A DNA stretch of 64,000 nucleotides from Chitinophaga pendula (GCF_020386615.1 NZ_CP077769.1:5332001-5396000), one strand, 5' to 3'; counted from the first letter of the stretch, positions 55,335 through 63,924 are shown. Program-made: numbers and translations. Notes: generated by a model not told the origin, from the letters alone.

Positions 55335-55703
55335 TTAATATCTAAAATCTGTCCAGTGAATAATGTATCCTGAAAATTCATCCGTGTCTTTAAAAAACCA
55401 AGCTATGAATTCATCATATGTTAATCCATCATTGACGATTAACTGATCAATTTCATTTCTATACAAATACCTTTCGTCTACTGATATTTCGATGCACCCC
55501 CGTAAGTAGGTCATAAATATTGATTGTAACCCTGAACAGGAGCCAAGATGAAAGCATTTGTATTTTTTAGTCCGCATTCCTGTACAGAAGTGTATACGCT
55601 TTTCCGGCATCCACCTATTTTCACTTTTAACGCCTCTTATCGTATGGATTTTTTTTCCTGTCAGTATCGGCTCTACAAACTGGCTCTTAAATGAAAGATT
55701 CAT
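55335..55703 (-). CDS. ASCH/PUA-like domain protein
   Basis: A 122-residue protein beginning MNLSFKSQFVEPILTGKKIHTIRG, the characteristic opening of ASCH-domain proteins (beta strand, then a helix with T-x-R). A basic patch RTKKYKCFHLGS and the end YIIHWTDFRY follow. ASCH domains fold like PUA RNA-binding domains; related phage-size proteins may act on RNA or modified nucleosides. The role here is not known. It is ten bases downstream of the GemA-like gene. Confidence 0.7.
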   Translation of the reverse strand: MNLSFKSQFVEPILTGKKIHTIRGVKSENRWMPEKRIHFCTGMRTKKYKCFHLGSCSGLQSIFMTYLRGCIEISVDERYLYRNEIDQLIVNDGLTYDEFIAWFFKDTDEFSGYIIHWTDFRY

Positions 55704-55712
55704 AAATGCGTT

Positions 55713-56123
55713 TTAAATGGCTTTAAAAAATTGTAGGTACACCTTCTGAAAAATGGATACCAATTTTGGCAATTCATTATAGTTGAATTGATTCAGCTTT
55801 TTCCCTAATCCCATTTGCTGAAGGCACCACCCGTCAATACGCCGCATATCCGCCTTTCCTCCCGGTAGTTCCCATCCCATTTCATGCGCCATACTTATAA
55901 TCTTACGGCGCATTACTTCAGCTTTCTTTTCTTCAGGATCGCGGCTTTTAAGGTGCCGTATCAATAACCTTGCTTCTTCCATGTATAGCATGGTGCAACT
56001 GCTGTCACGGCCTTTACAGAATCCTAACACGATAACCGCTCGCTCTTCGCTGCCTATGTTCAGCTTTTTAAACATTACATTTATGCACCTTAATTGTGCG
56101 GATGAAATTGTGGACTGTCTCAT
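55713..56123 (-). CDS. GemA/gp16-like early regulator
   Basis: I chose the ATG at 56123 (MRQSTISSAQLRCINVMFKKL), which overlaps the previous stop (ATGA). The protein has 136 residues. The block IISMAHEMGWELPGG...DMRRIDGWCLQQMGLGKKLNQFNYNELPKLVSIFQKV (in parts) matches the Mu gp16/GemA family (DUF1018). GemA in Mu modulates host gene expression and DNA topology during early growth. Confidence 0.7.
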   Translation of the reverse strand: MRQSTISSAQLRCINVMFKKLNIGSEERAVIVLGFCKGRDSSCTMLYMEEARLLIRHLKSRDPEEKKAEVMRRKIISMAHEMGWELPGGKADMRRIDGWCLQQMGLGKKLNQFNYNELPKLVSIFQKVYLQFFKAI

Positions 56124-56326
56124 TTTGTGGAGATTGAAAATTGTATGGCGTATCCGTAAGTAAGTTGTATTTCCTGCAACCAACCCTTTTGTCTTTTGCT
56201 AAGTGATTCGTAATCGGAGAGGGTAATATTTATAGTCCTAAATTGAACAGATAACGCGCAGAACCTTTTTAACTGTCTATGTAGGTGGTATTTTCGTGCG
56301 GCACGCCGTTGTACAATGCCTTTCAT
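56120..56326 (-). CDS. Small basic early protein
   Basis: I chose the ATG at 56326 (MKGIVQRRAARKYHLHRQLK), just after the preceding stop; an upstream ATG at 56371 would overlap that gene by 38 bases. The protein has 68 residues with a strongly basic N-terminus, suggesting nucleic-acid contact. The ending SKRQKGWLQEIQLTYGY is followed by a four-base overlap with the GemA-like gene. Family not recognised. Confidence 0.5.
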   Translation of the reverse strand: MKGIVQRRAARKYHLHRQLKRFCALSVQFRTINITLSDYESLSKRQKGWLQEIQLTYGYAIQFSISTK

Positions 56327-56333
56327 AGTCTTA

Positions 56334-56771
56334 CTACCTTTGGCTTTGTACTTTATCCCATGTCGTTTCAAAGTGCTTTTCTCTTAAATACCTATCGAAA
56401 ATCATCTGTCCATGTCCTGACCGACGCAAGTACTTGTGATACTCTTTGAAACTTAATATACACTGCATCCTGTCAGGGTCAGACATCTTCGCCCAAAGCG
56501 GTTTGGCCTTATAACTATTGCGGGGGAATCCATACAGTTTGTACGCAGTTTCATACGTCAGGTCTGGTGGCACCTCCCGGAGATCACCGGTAATTCTTTT
56601 CGTGAATTCAGCAAGCATTGAGGATAGTACAGGAAGGTGGGTAACGATCCAATTGTGTTGCTCCTGGTTCATCTCCGATTCATTGCTGTACAATGTAAGC
56701 ATGCCAACCTCGTTATACTTTAATTCTACTTGCCCGCTAAATCTTGGTGATGTTAAAATGTAATGCGTCAT
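56334..56771 (-). CDS. Hypothetical early protein
   Basis: A 145-residue protein. The N-terminal beta hairpin pattern SPRFSGQVELKYNEVGMLTLY is followed by a helical C-terminal region with LYGFPRNSYKAKPLWAKMSDPDRMQCIL and YHKYLRRSGHGQMIFDRYL. The type is frequent next to Gam genes in Bacteroidota Mu-like phages as I know them, but no function is established. It is 83 bases after the Gam-like gene. Confidence 0.65.
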   Translation of the reverse strand: MTHYILTSPRFSGQVELKYNEVGMLTLYSNESEMNQEQHNWIVTHLPVLSSMLAEFTKRITGDLREVPPDLTYETAYKLYGFPRNSYKAKPLWAKMSDPDRMQCILSFKEYHKYLRRSGHGQMIFDRYLREKHFETTWDKVQSQR

Positions 56772-56854
56772 ATGAAGTGTTTAAATGGTTTTTAAAAGGT
56801 TCCCAGCAGCATAGAAATATCGCCGGTTTTTAACCATCCCAATGAGTAGCTTTT

Positions 56855-57379
56855 TTAAACTGTGGCTACCTCTTCTTTCTTAATGTCTATGTAAAATTCT
56901 TCCTTGCTGCTAATTGTTATAAAACACTCTTTAAGACTGGCCAGTATTTCAGCATCCTTTGTCGCCAGTATAGCCGTCTTGTCTACCTCTTCTTTTGTAC
57001 GTAAGAATTGTGATAAGGAATTGTTTTTCTTTAGCAACTCTACAACTGCTTCCCAGGTGAATTTTTTGGATTTGCCGACAGACGGTGGCGCAGTACGAAA
57101 TCGGAGGAAAGTATGTAGCATCTCTAGCGATTTACGTTTGCCCCAGCTGGCACGCTGTTCTTTGGCATACTGCTCCAAAACCGCTGCACTGTCTGTACAT
57201 TTCTCACTCAGTACTATAATGGCTTCTGCGTAATCGTCTTTGACTTTATTAATTTTCCCATTCATTTTGACTTCCAACTCTTCCAATTCATTTTTGCATG
57301 CTGCATACTCCGCACTAGCTGCCTGTGCTTGTTCGTGCGTAATGTCCTGTAACTTTTTTTTCTTTGCCTTCTTTACCAT
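56855..57379 (-). CDS. Gam-like host-nuclease inhibitor
   Basis: This 174-residue protein is helical and highly charged: QAASAEYAACKNELEELEVKMNGKINKVKDDYAE, then LEQYAKEQRASWGKRKSLEMLHTFLRFRTAPPS, then KKFTWEAVVELLKK. This is the Mu Gam pattern: a coiled coil dimer that binds DNA ends and blocks exonucleases, like Ku. The position in the early operon agrees. Confidence 0.8.
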   Translation of the reverse strand: MVKKAKKKKLQDITHEQAQAASAEYAACKNELEELEVKMNGKINKVKDDYAEAIIVLSEKCTDSAAVLEQYAKEQRASWGKRKSLEMLHTFLRFRTAPPSVGKSKKFTWEAVVELLKKNNSLSQFLRTKEEVDKTAILATKDAEILASLKECFITISSKEEFYIDIKKEEVATV

Positions 57380-57390
57380 GTTTCGTTTTT

Positions 57391-57708
57391 TTATAGGTAA
57401 TTTGAAATGATAGACTGGTGTATCTCAGATATGATCTGAGAGCATAAGCGAAATTCCCAAATGCATTTGTCTGCCTCGAATCGTATGGATTTAAACAGTT
57501 GATAGACAGTAATAGCCTCATATCCATTTAGAGAAACGTTTACCTTTCTGTTATCTACGCGGTGAGGCGGTTTTAACCTGTCAGATAGTTTTACCAGTAT
57601 GAAAGCCGATTTAAGAGACTCAAGGTTGTTCGTAGTGGGATTACGGCTGATCTTATCTATAACATCATAAAAGAAACTATAGTCACTTTTGGATAATTTC
57701 AGCTTCAT
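57391..57708 (-). CDS. Hypothetical early protein
   Basis: A 105-residue protein starting MKLKLSKSDYSFFYDVIDKI. It is helical and basic, with VKLSDRLKPPHRVDNRKVNVSLNGYEA in the middle. It overlaps the preceding DnaA-like gene by 26 bases and ends 11 bases before the Gam-like gene. I do not recognise a family; it may act in early DNA metabolism by association only. Confidence 0.6.
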   Translation of the reverse strand: MKLKLSKSDYSFFYDVIDKISRNPTTNNLESLKSAFILVKLSDRLKPPHRVDNRKVNVSLNGYEAITVYQLFKSIRFEADKCIWEFRLCSQIISEIHQSIISNYL

Positions 57709-58117
57709 GTCTAATGGTTTTTATTACATTTTCAGCTTTTGCTACTGCTGCGCACATTCTTTTATCATTTATGGAAAGTAGCTTGTTAACCACTTTGCAG
57801 GAACTGTACACAAATGTCCTTTCTCTGTTAAATAGGTGTGATATGGTGTGGTCAGGTACTTCGTTGAAATACTTGGCACATATATAACCTATAACATGTC
57901 TGGCTTCTGCTAATGCTGCGCTTCGTGACGCGGATTTGAGATGCTCCATCTTAAAGCCTAAGACAAAGGCGATGTTTTCTGCGGTCTTTAATAATTGGCC
58001 TTTCTGTACAATATCAACGGCAATTACTTTTTTCTTTCCGCCTGTTTTGTTATAAATCTCCCTTTCAGCAAAACGTAAAATCCTGTTTATTATGGCTTTG
58101 TTAGATGCCTGTTTCAT
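57683..58117 (-). CDS. DnaA domain IV-like helix-turn-helix protein
   Basis: I chose the ATG at 58117 (MKQASNKAIINRILRFAE). The protein has 144 residues. The segment SRSAALAEARHVIGYICAKYFNEVPDHTISHLFNRERTFVYSSCKVV (in pieces) resembles the DNA-binding domain IV of the replication initiator DnaA, including the REARxxxxYLxxxx...LGHLFxRRHTTV-like layout. There is no ATPase domain. A stand-alone DnaA-C-like protein could bind DnaA boxes and influence host replication, or act as a phage regulator. Confidence 0.65.
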   Translation of the reverse strand: MKQASNKAIINRILRFAEREIYNKTGGKKKVIAVDIVQKGQLLKTAENIAFVLGFKMEHLKSASRSAALAEARHVIGYICAKYFNEVPDHTISHLFNRERTFVYSSCKVVNKLLSINDKRMCAAVAKAENVIKTIRHEAEIIQK

Positions 58118-58124
58118 AGCTTTA

Positions 58125-58535
58125 TCATTTATCGTCAATAAGAAATTGTACCATTGCCGCATAGGAGTCATTTAGTACAATGCTGTTGGGGAATATTTCA
58201 TTTGCCAACCTATGCGCATCATGATAGTGACTGTAATAGCATTGCTCATAGCACAAATTCCCGGCATCATCTATTACGTAATTGCTAAACTCCGCCCGAT
58301 GTACTAGCTGCTCATCGCGTAACAACCACTGATTATTCCACCACTTCCAGTACTGTGGACTAGTCCCTATGTATTGCCTGATTGTTGCATCTTTTATGAT
58401 GAGAGAGAGATAAAGTAAGCCTGTTTCAAACTGCATCGAAAAGTATTCGACTTCATCTATAGACAGCAGTGATAGTATTCTTTCGCGGGTGGCGATGGCG
58501 GCTAATTTTCTTCGGAGGGTTTGGGAAAGTTTCAT
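58125..58535 (-). CDS. Hypothetical early protein rich in Tyr and Trp
   Basis: A 136-residue protein with MKLSQTLRRKLAAIATRERILSLL at the N-terminus, SPQYWKWWNNQWLLRDEQL in the middle and YEQCYYSHYHDAHRLANEIFP later. It has no signal peptide. I do not recognise it. It lies nine bases after an 81-residue gene and seven bases before the DnaA-like gene. Confidence 0.6.
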   Translation of the reverse strand: MKLSQTLRRKLAAIATRERILSLLSIDEVEYFSMQFETGLLYLSLIIKDATIRQYIGTSPQYWKWWNNQWLLRDEQLVHRAEFSNYVIDDAGNLCYEQCYYSHYHDAHRLANEIFPNSIVLNDSYAAMVQFLIDDK

Positions 58536-58544
58536 ACAATACGT

Positions 58545-58790
58545 TTATTGGTCATCAATTTCAGAAATCATGTATCGTGTCCGGCATCTCTTGCCGCCGT
58601 TGTTTAAGTCCAAATAGTCTAGTTGCAGACCAACCGCTATGGTGTCGATGGCTACATAGTTACCAATGTAGCAGTTCGCTAAGGATGGACTGCATGCAGA
58701 GTTGACGTTTTGTATCTTTCCGCTGTCAGTATCGATGTCCATCCATTCCAGGTCTTGTCCTTCGTCAATGAAAAAAACTCTCTTTTTCAT
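58545..58790 (-). CDS. Small hypothetical early protein
   Basis: I chose the ATG at 58790 (MKKRVFFIDEGQDLEWMDID), 16 bases after the P-loop ATPase gene; a longer frame enters that gene. The protein has 81 residues, is acidic and beta-rich, and contains four cysteines. Function unknown. Confidence 0.55.
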   Translation of the reverse strand: MKKRVFFIDEGQDLEWMDIDTDSGKIQNVNSACSPSLANCYIGNYVAIDTIAVGLQLDYLDLNNGGKRCRTRYMISEIDDQ

Positions 58791-58806
58791 GGTTGTGTTT
58801 ATTTGG

Positions 58807-59448
58807 TTATTGATTTTCGCCCCAATACTTTGCGGCACCTTCCGGCCATATGTCATAGTATCCCTTAGGTCCGATGCTGCGCCCCCTAGTGAAGGCTCTA
58901 TAACCTTCTACCCATATCTTTAAGCTGGCATCAAACAAAATATCTTTAGCAAGGCTGCCGCGTGGATCTTTCCCGTCTGCATGGCTGACAAATATTATCA
59001 GCTTCTTTCCTTCGTATTTATCCTTAATAGCGAAGTATTTTGCTTTAGTCAGCTTGGCATATTGCGCGCTATCTACTACAACTATGCCTGCGCTTTTACG
59101 CTTGTCCATGCGAACGGTTAAATGTTCCATAGGCTCCTGAACAAGTCCTATTTTGCCCGTAACTTCTTTCATATTCACACGATCCCATGCCCTCTGATTA
59201 GCTTTGCTACGCCCCTCTTCCAGCGCGTTATATACTAATTTGTCAAATCTGGTCAGGTACTTAACAAATTGTGCAATAAAGCTAGTTTTACCACTTCCTG
59301 AATCGCCCCAGATAAACCATATCCCCGTAGATTCTGGTTCTCCGAAGGCATCATAAAATGTTCCATCAAAAGCGAGAGTGGGTATAGACATTTGTGCTAA
59401 TTCTGCGGGGGAGGTAGCGCGTTGCAGTTTTATGATCTGTTCATTCAT
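58807..59448 (-). CDS. Second P-loop ATPase of the transposition region
   Basis: This 213-residue protein has Walker A GDSGSGKTS (about residue 48) and Walker B AGIVVVDSAQYAK (about 120), followed by a sensor-like strand KLIIFVSHADGK. The short RecA-like core lacks the lid domain of AAA proteins, so it resembles RecA/DnaB-type phage ATPases (Sak4-like in outline) more than MuB. It begins 34 bases after the MuB-like gene. It may help recombination or replication, or support target choice; the sequence does not decide. Confidence 0.7.
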   Translation of the reverse strand: MNEQIIKLQRATSPAELAQMSIPTLAFDGTFYDAFGEPESTGIWFIWGDSGSGKTSFIAQFVKYLTRFDKLVYNALEEGRSKANQRAWDRVNMKEVTGKIGLVQEPMEHLTVRMDKRKSAGIVVVDSAQYAKLTKAKYFAIKDKYEGKKLIIFVSHADGKDPRGSLAKDILFDASLKIWVEGYRAFTRGRSIGPKGYYDIWPEGAAKYWGENQ

Positions 59449-59482
59449 CTTTCAATCATTAGTTATGGTGGTAACGTTCTGG

Positions 59483-60421
59483 CTATCGCCGTAAGAAGCC
59501 ATGAACCCGCTGTATTAATTCTACTGTTATAGCATCACCGGTGCGGGCTGACTCTCGCAAAACAGGCATTAGGATATCATGCAGTTCCCCGTAGTTATCG
59601 CAGAGGTCTATCAATAAGGTTTTAACATCCTTTGCATAGCCGTCTAAAAATGCTTTGTACTGACGATCTATACGCGCAAGGTTAACGATCGAAAACTTTA
59701 TGCGGCGGTACAGTTGCGGCATACCAGGCTTATTTTTCCTAACAAGTTTTTCTATCTGTACCCGCAGCTGATCAGTAGCAAGTAAGATGATAGAGCAGTA
59801 TGTAATCAGTTCGTCGAGTAATTCTTTAACCATGCTAAGTGTGCTTTGCTTCATGTACTCGCACTCGTCGAGAATAAGGCATGGCTTACGACCCTGTAGT
59901 TTTAATTCACGCATATAGCCTGTTATAGCCTGTATTTTCTTGCTCTTAGTCCTGGCGGGGGTAACATTCAGTTTCTCCAATATCTTGTCTAAAATGTCCC
60001 CTAAATTGTCACTTGCACCTATTTTTATCTTAAACAAGTCACTCGGGTGGTTCTTGGCAAACAGGTCCGATATAAACGTCTTGCCGCTCCCCGTTTCCCC
60101 AATCAGTAACTTTATTGTTCCCAGGTTCTTAGCCTCTTCCAGATGCGCCAATATTTGTTTAAGCTGATCAGTGGTGCGAGGTTGCCAATAGGTGTTTTCA
60201 ATATCAAAACCGATAAATTCTGCGATCTTTACAAACCACTTATTTGCAATTGTGGCTACTTTCCCTTTACCGCTGCTGGCTTCAAATACACGCTTCTGGA
60301 TGGAGGACAGGTAAGCAATGTTTATCTTAGCCCGCTGTGATAATTCATTTAGGGATAGACCGTGATACTGAATGAATATTTCCAGGGCTTCAGCTATGCG
60401 TAATTTGATTTCGTTATTCAT
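59483..60421 (-). CDS. MuB-like AAA ATPase, transposition target selector
   Basis: A 312-residue protein. The N-terminal helix-turn-helix of Xre type (LSLNELSQRAKINIAYLSSIQKR) is followed by an AAA core with Walker A LIGETGSGKTFI (about residue 107), Walker B PCLILDECEYMK (about 183) and sensor SIILLATDQ. This matches MuB and related ATPases (ExeA/TnsC-like), which bind target DNA and activate the transposase. It starts three bases after the transposase stop. Confidence 0.9.
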   Translation of the reverse strand: MNNEIKLRIAEALEIFIQYHGLSLNELSQRAKINIAYLSSIQKRVFEASSGKGKVATIANKWFVKIAEFIGFDIENTYWQPRTTDQLKQILAHLEEAKNLGTIKLLIGETGSGKTFISDLFAKNHPSDLFKIKIGASDNLGDILDKILEKLNVTPARTKSKKIQAITGYMRELKLQGRKPCLILDECEYMKQSTLSMVKELLDELITYCSIILLATDQLRVQIEKLVRKNKPGMPQLYRRIKFSIVNLARIDRQYKAFLDGYAKDVKTLLIDLCDNYGELHDILMPVLRESARTGDAITVELIQRVHGFLRR

Positions 60422-60424
60422 GTC

Positions 60425-62461
60425 TTATTGATTTAAGTATTTGGAATAATCGACTTTGCTTTCTAGGTATTCCATGTGTTGTTGCTCGATGGATTTAATT
60501 TGCAGTTCAGTAGACTTTTTTTCCTGCTGCTGAAGTCTCTTTTGGGCGCTGGTTGCGATACGATTTGCGTTCTTTCTATCCTTATGCTGTCCGGCTGAAT
60601 CTACTATCATCAACTTGGTAAGCGTCTCATTTAATGAGGGTGTTTCATTAAACATGTTTTCAACCACCCGGTTATCATTTGCCATGTTTTCAATAATACC
60701 GGCTTTCATTTTTTTGTTGAAGGATGTAATACGTTGTAATTCTTCTGCGTCGCCTTCCTCCCGATCGGCCAACGCCATCGGCTGTATGTACTTTTCATCT
60801 AACAGGTAACGTAGCGTTCCGTCCGCATTATGAACAAGCACACGTTTATGATCAGCGGGATCATATTTTACGATCCAGTCTATGTGCGTATAGTTGCGGA
60901 AAGTTTCATCAAAGGTGTCGTAGGTGTGGCTTACACCGTCCACGGTCTTTATTAGACCTGCTGGCGTGAATTTGCTGGTACGCTCAGTGCTTTCACACAG
61001 GTGATATAAGTATTGTTCATCGGTTAGCAGGTGTTTTCTATCTGCTGGGGTATTGTTCCAGCCCTGCATATACTGCACGTGTTTTTTCTGGCGCTCTATG
61101 GCTATTACCCGTCTGATATCATTCAAACAGGTCTGCCTGTCCGGGAAACTGTGGCGAATTTTATTTAAATACTCTTCATTCGGTTGGCTTTTCTTCGCCG
61201 CATCTACGTTGTGTCCTGACCAGTTGGGGAAAAGCTGGAAGTAGGTTTCATTAAGATGGTCAAAGTGTTTCTCTATCACCTTGCCTTTTGCATTCTTTAC
61301 ACGCGTAGGCGTGTATGTTTTTGTCGCTCCGCTAAAAAAGGGTTGCAGGTTTTTTATTTGGTAGCGGTCACTTTGCAGTTGATCGGGCTTATACCTGCTC
61401 CCAAATAAATCAATCGTGTGATTAATGGCATTACGTACCGCTTCACGGATCAAATCAGGCTTTTCATAGTCACCGATGGCGTAGCCAATGGGATACTTAT
61501 TATAGGCATCCATCACCAACACCAGCGTAAGGCGGTTGTGATAGGTGGTAACACTTTTACCGTTCTTGTCTACCTCTGTTTTTTGGTAGAGTAATTCCAC
61601 ATCCCAACCGTCCAGCGTCCAAAACAACATAGGTGCAGACGGCCCTTTACGTTTTACCTGCATCGCTTTGGTGTTGTCGAATGCAGTGCTACCCCTACGA
61701 CCTGCAAATGTGTCTAAATCCCATTCTGTGCGACGTTCTGCAACCAAATATCGCGTGATACACTTCCAGCCTTTAGGCTGTGCAACTATATTATATAGGT
61801 CTGCTACCTGCTGGCTATTGAGATTCCTGTGATCCGTCAATAATACACGTAAAAGGCTTTCCTGCTCATTCTCAATGGTAACAGCGCGGTTTTCATTACA
61901 AAACTTTTTGCTCACCAGGGAGATATAACCCTCTTTCTTATAATCCGTCAGTTTTTGCCGTAAACGCCGGTCGCTGGCAGGAAGTACGTAGCCGTATTCT
62001 CCCTGCAATGCCCTCGCTGTTGGAATGATTGTAGCCAGTAAGTTAGCGGTACTGCCTCCTCGCGTGTTGCGTATCGCCTTACGCATAGTCAATACACGGT
62101 TGATTGTGTTCAGGGCGCAAGCAGTCGCGGTATACTCGTTGATCTTATCTTCCGGTAGACGCTTTCCATTTGGCAGGCGGTAGGAATCAAAAAAGTTAAA
62201 AGCAGCCCCGTCGTATATCCATGCACTTTTAAACGGAGAGGCAACAGCCCCGGCATATGGATCACCATATTTTTCACAGACCGCTTTTTTAAGACGCTCA
62301 GGAAGGCTGTTGTAACTTATTAGCGCAGGGGTGCCATAACATCCGCGTCTAACTATTTCAATTTTTTGTCGCCTAACCAGACTGTCATAGTTGTCCGCGG
62401 AGATTATTCCGCCAACCAATTCCGAGTGATTAAGACATAATATGTTATTAAAATAGTCCAT
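60425..62461 (-). CDS. MuA-like DDE transposase
   Basis: I chose the ATG at 62461 (a TTG lies three codons upstream). The protein has 678 residues. The N-terminal DNA-binding region carries RRGCYGTPALISYNSLPERLK, typical of the Mu transposase first domain. The catalytic RNase H-like core has Asp near 287 in MLFWTLDGWD, Asp near 368 in DQLQSDRYQ, and Glu near 400 in GKVIEKHFDHLNE (numbers from the upstream start). A beta-barrel and a Lys/Gln-rich tail that would meet MuB follow. It cuts and joins phage ends for integration and replicative transposition. The predicted binding sites are the inverted end repeats. Confidence 0.93.
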   Translation of the reverse strand: MDYFNNILCLNHSELVGGIISADNYDSLVRRQKIEIVRRGCYGTPALISYNSLPERLKKAVCEKYGDPYAGAVASPFKSAWIYDGAAFNFFDSYRLPNGKRLPEDKINEYTATACALNTINRVLTMRKAIRNTRGGSTANLLATIIPTARALQGEYGYVLPASDRRLRQKLTDYKKEGYISLVSKKFCNENRAVTIENEQESLLRVLLTDHRNLNSQQVADLYNIVAQPKGWKCITRYLVAERRTEWDLDTFAGRRGSTAFDNTKAMQVKRKGPSAPMLFWTLDGWDVELLYQKTEVDKNGKSVTTYHNRLTLVLVMDAYNKYPIGYAIGDYEKPDLIREAVRNAINHTIDLFGSRYKPDQLQSDRYQIKNLQPFFSGATKTYTPTRVKNAKGKVIEKHFDHLNETYFQLFPNWSGHNVDAAKKSQPNEEYLNKIRHSFPDRQTCLNDIRRVIAIERQKKHVQYMQGWNNTPADRKHLLTDEQYLYHLCESTERTSKFTPAGLIKTVDGVSHTYDTFDETFRNYTHIDWIVKYDPADHKRVLVHNADGTLRYLLDEKYIQPMALADREEGDAEELQRITSFNKKMKAGIIENMANDNRVVENMFNETPSLNETLTKLMIVDSAGQHKDRKNANRIATSAQKRLQQQEKKSTELQIKSIEQQHMEYLESKVDYSKYLNQ

Positions 62462-62475
62462 AGTGATCAAAAGGT

Positions 62476-62667
62476 TTATTGAGCCGCAGCAACAAGTCTT
62501 TGGTATCTCTCTTCGTAACGTTTCTTTACTTCATTCGCGAATGCTGGCTTATAAGCATCGTTTAGGATCATTCTTATATAAGATTCAGATTTGTCAAATT
62601 CTTTCGCTAAACATTTAATAACCTGCGCTTTACAGAAGTCATATTTTATTTTTCTACCTTTATTCAT
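62476..62667 (-). CDS. Ner-like small DNA-binding protein
   Basis: I chose the ATG at 62667 (MNKGRKIKYDFCKAQVIKCL). The protein has 63 residues with a helix-turn-helix-like stretch LAKEFDKSESYIRMILNDAYKPAF and a basic end. It is the first early gene, 14 bases before the transposase start, and divergent from the repressor, which is exactly the place of Mu ner, a negative regulator of early and repressor promoters. Earlier in-frame starts would cross the operator region. Confidence 0.65.
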   Translation of the reverse strand: MNKGRKIKYDFCKAQVIKCLAKEFDKSESYIRMILNDAYKPAFANEVKKRYEERYQRLVAAAQ

Positions 62668-62772
62668 GGAAGACGTTTTTGTATGTTTTACAAATGCAAG
62701 TTTATGCGCATTTGCGTATAAAAACAAATATTTTAGCGAAAAAATTCGCAATTGAGAATATAATTTGCGCTA
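62668..62772. promoter_or_regulatory. Divergent early/repressor operator region
   Basis: This 105-base AT-rich region separates the repressor and the Ner-like gene. GCGAA-AAAA-TTCGC (62736-62749) is a perfect interrupted palindrome. TTTGCGY-type half sites recur near 62711 and 62764, the last only a few bases before the repressor ATG. These are good candidates for binding of the repressor and the Ner-like protein. Confidence 0.6.
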
Positions 62773-63456
62773 ATGACTGTAAATCAAAGAGTTAAAAAAA
62801 TCATAGACGACCTCTATTCTGGAAACAAACGAGCCTTTGCAACTGCGATCGGTGTTGCCCCAACTGTAATTGAGAATATTGTAGGTACTAGAAAAGGGAA
62901 CCCGTCATTTGATGTATGCCAGAAAATAATATCCGCAAATGCGAATATTAGTACGGATTGGCTAATAACTGGAATTGGTGAAATGTTAAAAGGTGAGCTT
63001 ATTAAAGCACCTGAAGGCCGTTTTAAGAGACATATACGGGCAGACCGTGAAGAAAGAATAGCATTTTATGAAACCGATTTTGAGGCGGGAAAAGGGGTAG
63101 CCTTCTATGACGATATTAGGCACTCTGAACCAGCATACTATATGGATGTCCCAGATTTTGCCGGATGCACTGCGTTTAGGACTTATGGTAAGAGCATGCA
63201 GCCTCAAATCGAACCAGGAGCAATATTGTTTGGTACAAAGGAGGAAGATTGGCAAGAATATTTAGAATATGGACAGATTTACGGAATAGTACTTTCGGAT
63301 AGTAAAAGGTTGTTAAAGCAAATTAAGAAGAGTAAAAAAAGTGATGAATACTTCTTACTTATTAGTGCAAATCCGGAGTTTGACGAATTTGAGATACCTA
63401 AATCAAAAGTTAAAAATCTGTGGCTTATTCATGGTTGGCTCAATAAAAACACATAA
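62773..63456 (+). CDS. LexA/S24-like prophage repressor
   Basis: A 227-residue protein. The N-terminal helix-turn-helix (KRAFATAIGVAPTVIENIVGTRKGNPSFDVCQKII) binds operators. The C-terminal S24 peptidase-like domain has Ser in FRTYGKSMQPQIEPGAILFG and Lys in SKRLLKQIKKS, the Ser-Lys pair of LexA/CI. This suggests that it can be inactivated by RecA-stimulated self-cleavage, unlike the Mu c repressor. No clear Ala-Gly cleavage pair is visible, so cleavage is uncertain. It reads toward the right end, as c does in Mu. Confidence 0.85.
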   Translation: MTVNQRVKKIIDDLYSGNKRAFATAIGVAPTVIENIVGTRKGNPSFDVCQKIISANANISTDWLITGIGEMLKGELIKAPEGRFKRHIRADREERIAFYETDFEAGKGVAFYDDIRHSEPAYYMDVPDFAGCTAFRTYGKSMQPQIEPGAILFGTKEEDWQEYLEYGQIYGIVLSDSKRLLKQIKKSKKSDEYFLLISANPEFDEFEIPKSKVKNLWLIHGWLNKNT

Positions 63457-63685
63457 AAAGCATCAAAATAGTCAGGTCACAAATCCCAAAAGCCAAGTAT
63501 ATGAATGTTTTTTTTTGAAAAACGCAACCCAAAACAACACTATGTCTTGATTATCAAATAGATAATAGAATTATATTTTGTATGGAAAGTGGCAGTTTCC
63601 CCCCTCGAATCGCACTATATAGGGCATTTTTCCCTGTTTTCAGGGCATTTCCCCCTCTCGAATCTGTATCTTTTCTTTAGGTTTT

Positions 63686-63721
63686 GACAGTCCAACTGAC
63701 AGTCCAACTGACAGTCCAACT
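63686..63721. repeat. Three tandem copies of a 12-bp unit
   Basis: GACAGTCCAACT is repeated three times without change at 63686, 63698 and 63710. It lies between the repressor and the outer end repeats. It may be a protein-binding array or slippage product. Confidence 0.9.
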
Positions 63722-63770
63722 CTAAAATTTTTTAAAATGATCGTATACGGGAGTTTTTTTAAAATAGTAA

Positions 63771-63924
63771 AAATGGACGTTTCGTATTTAAAAAATCAGA
63801 TCATTGTTAATTAGTTATCAATAACTTAAAGTTTTAGCAGTTTAATTGACCTTCTGCTTTTAAATATGTTTGGTTTAGTATTTAAAATTGACCTAAAATT
63901 GATGCTAATGGACGTTTTGTATTT
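63771..63924. repeat. Phage c-end repeats, probable transposase-binding sites
   Basis: AAATGGACGTTTCGTATTT (63771-63789) and TGGACGTTTTGTATTT (63909-63924) are direct copies of each other and inverted relative to the R-end motif AAACGAAATGTCCAATTTT. They lie 135 bases apart, whereas the R-end pair is 22 bases apart. This asymmetry resembles Mu, where left-end sites are spread out and right-end sites are close. Confidence 0.7.
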
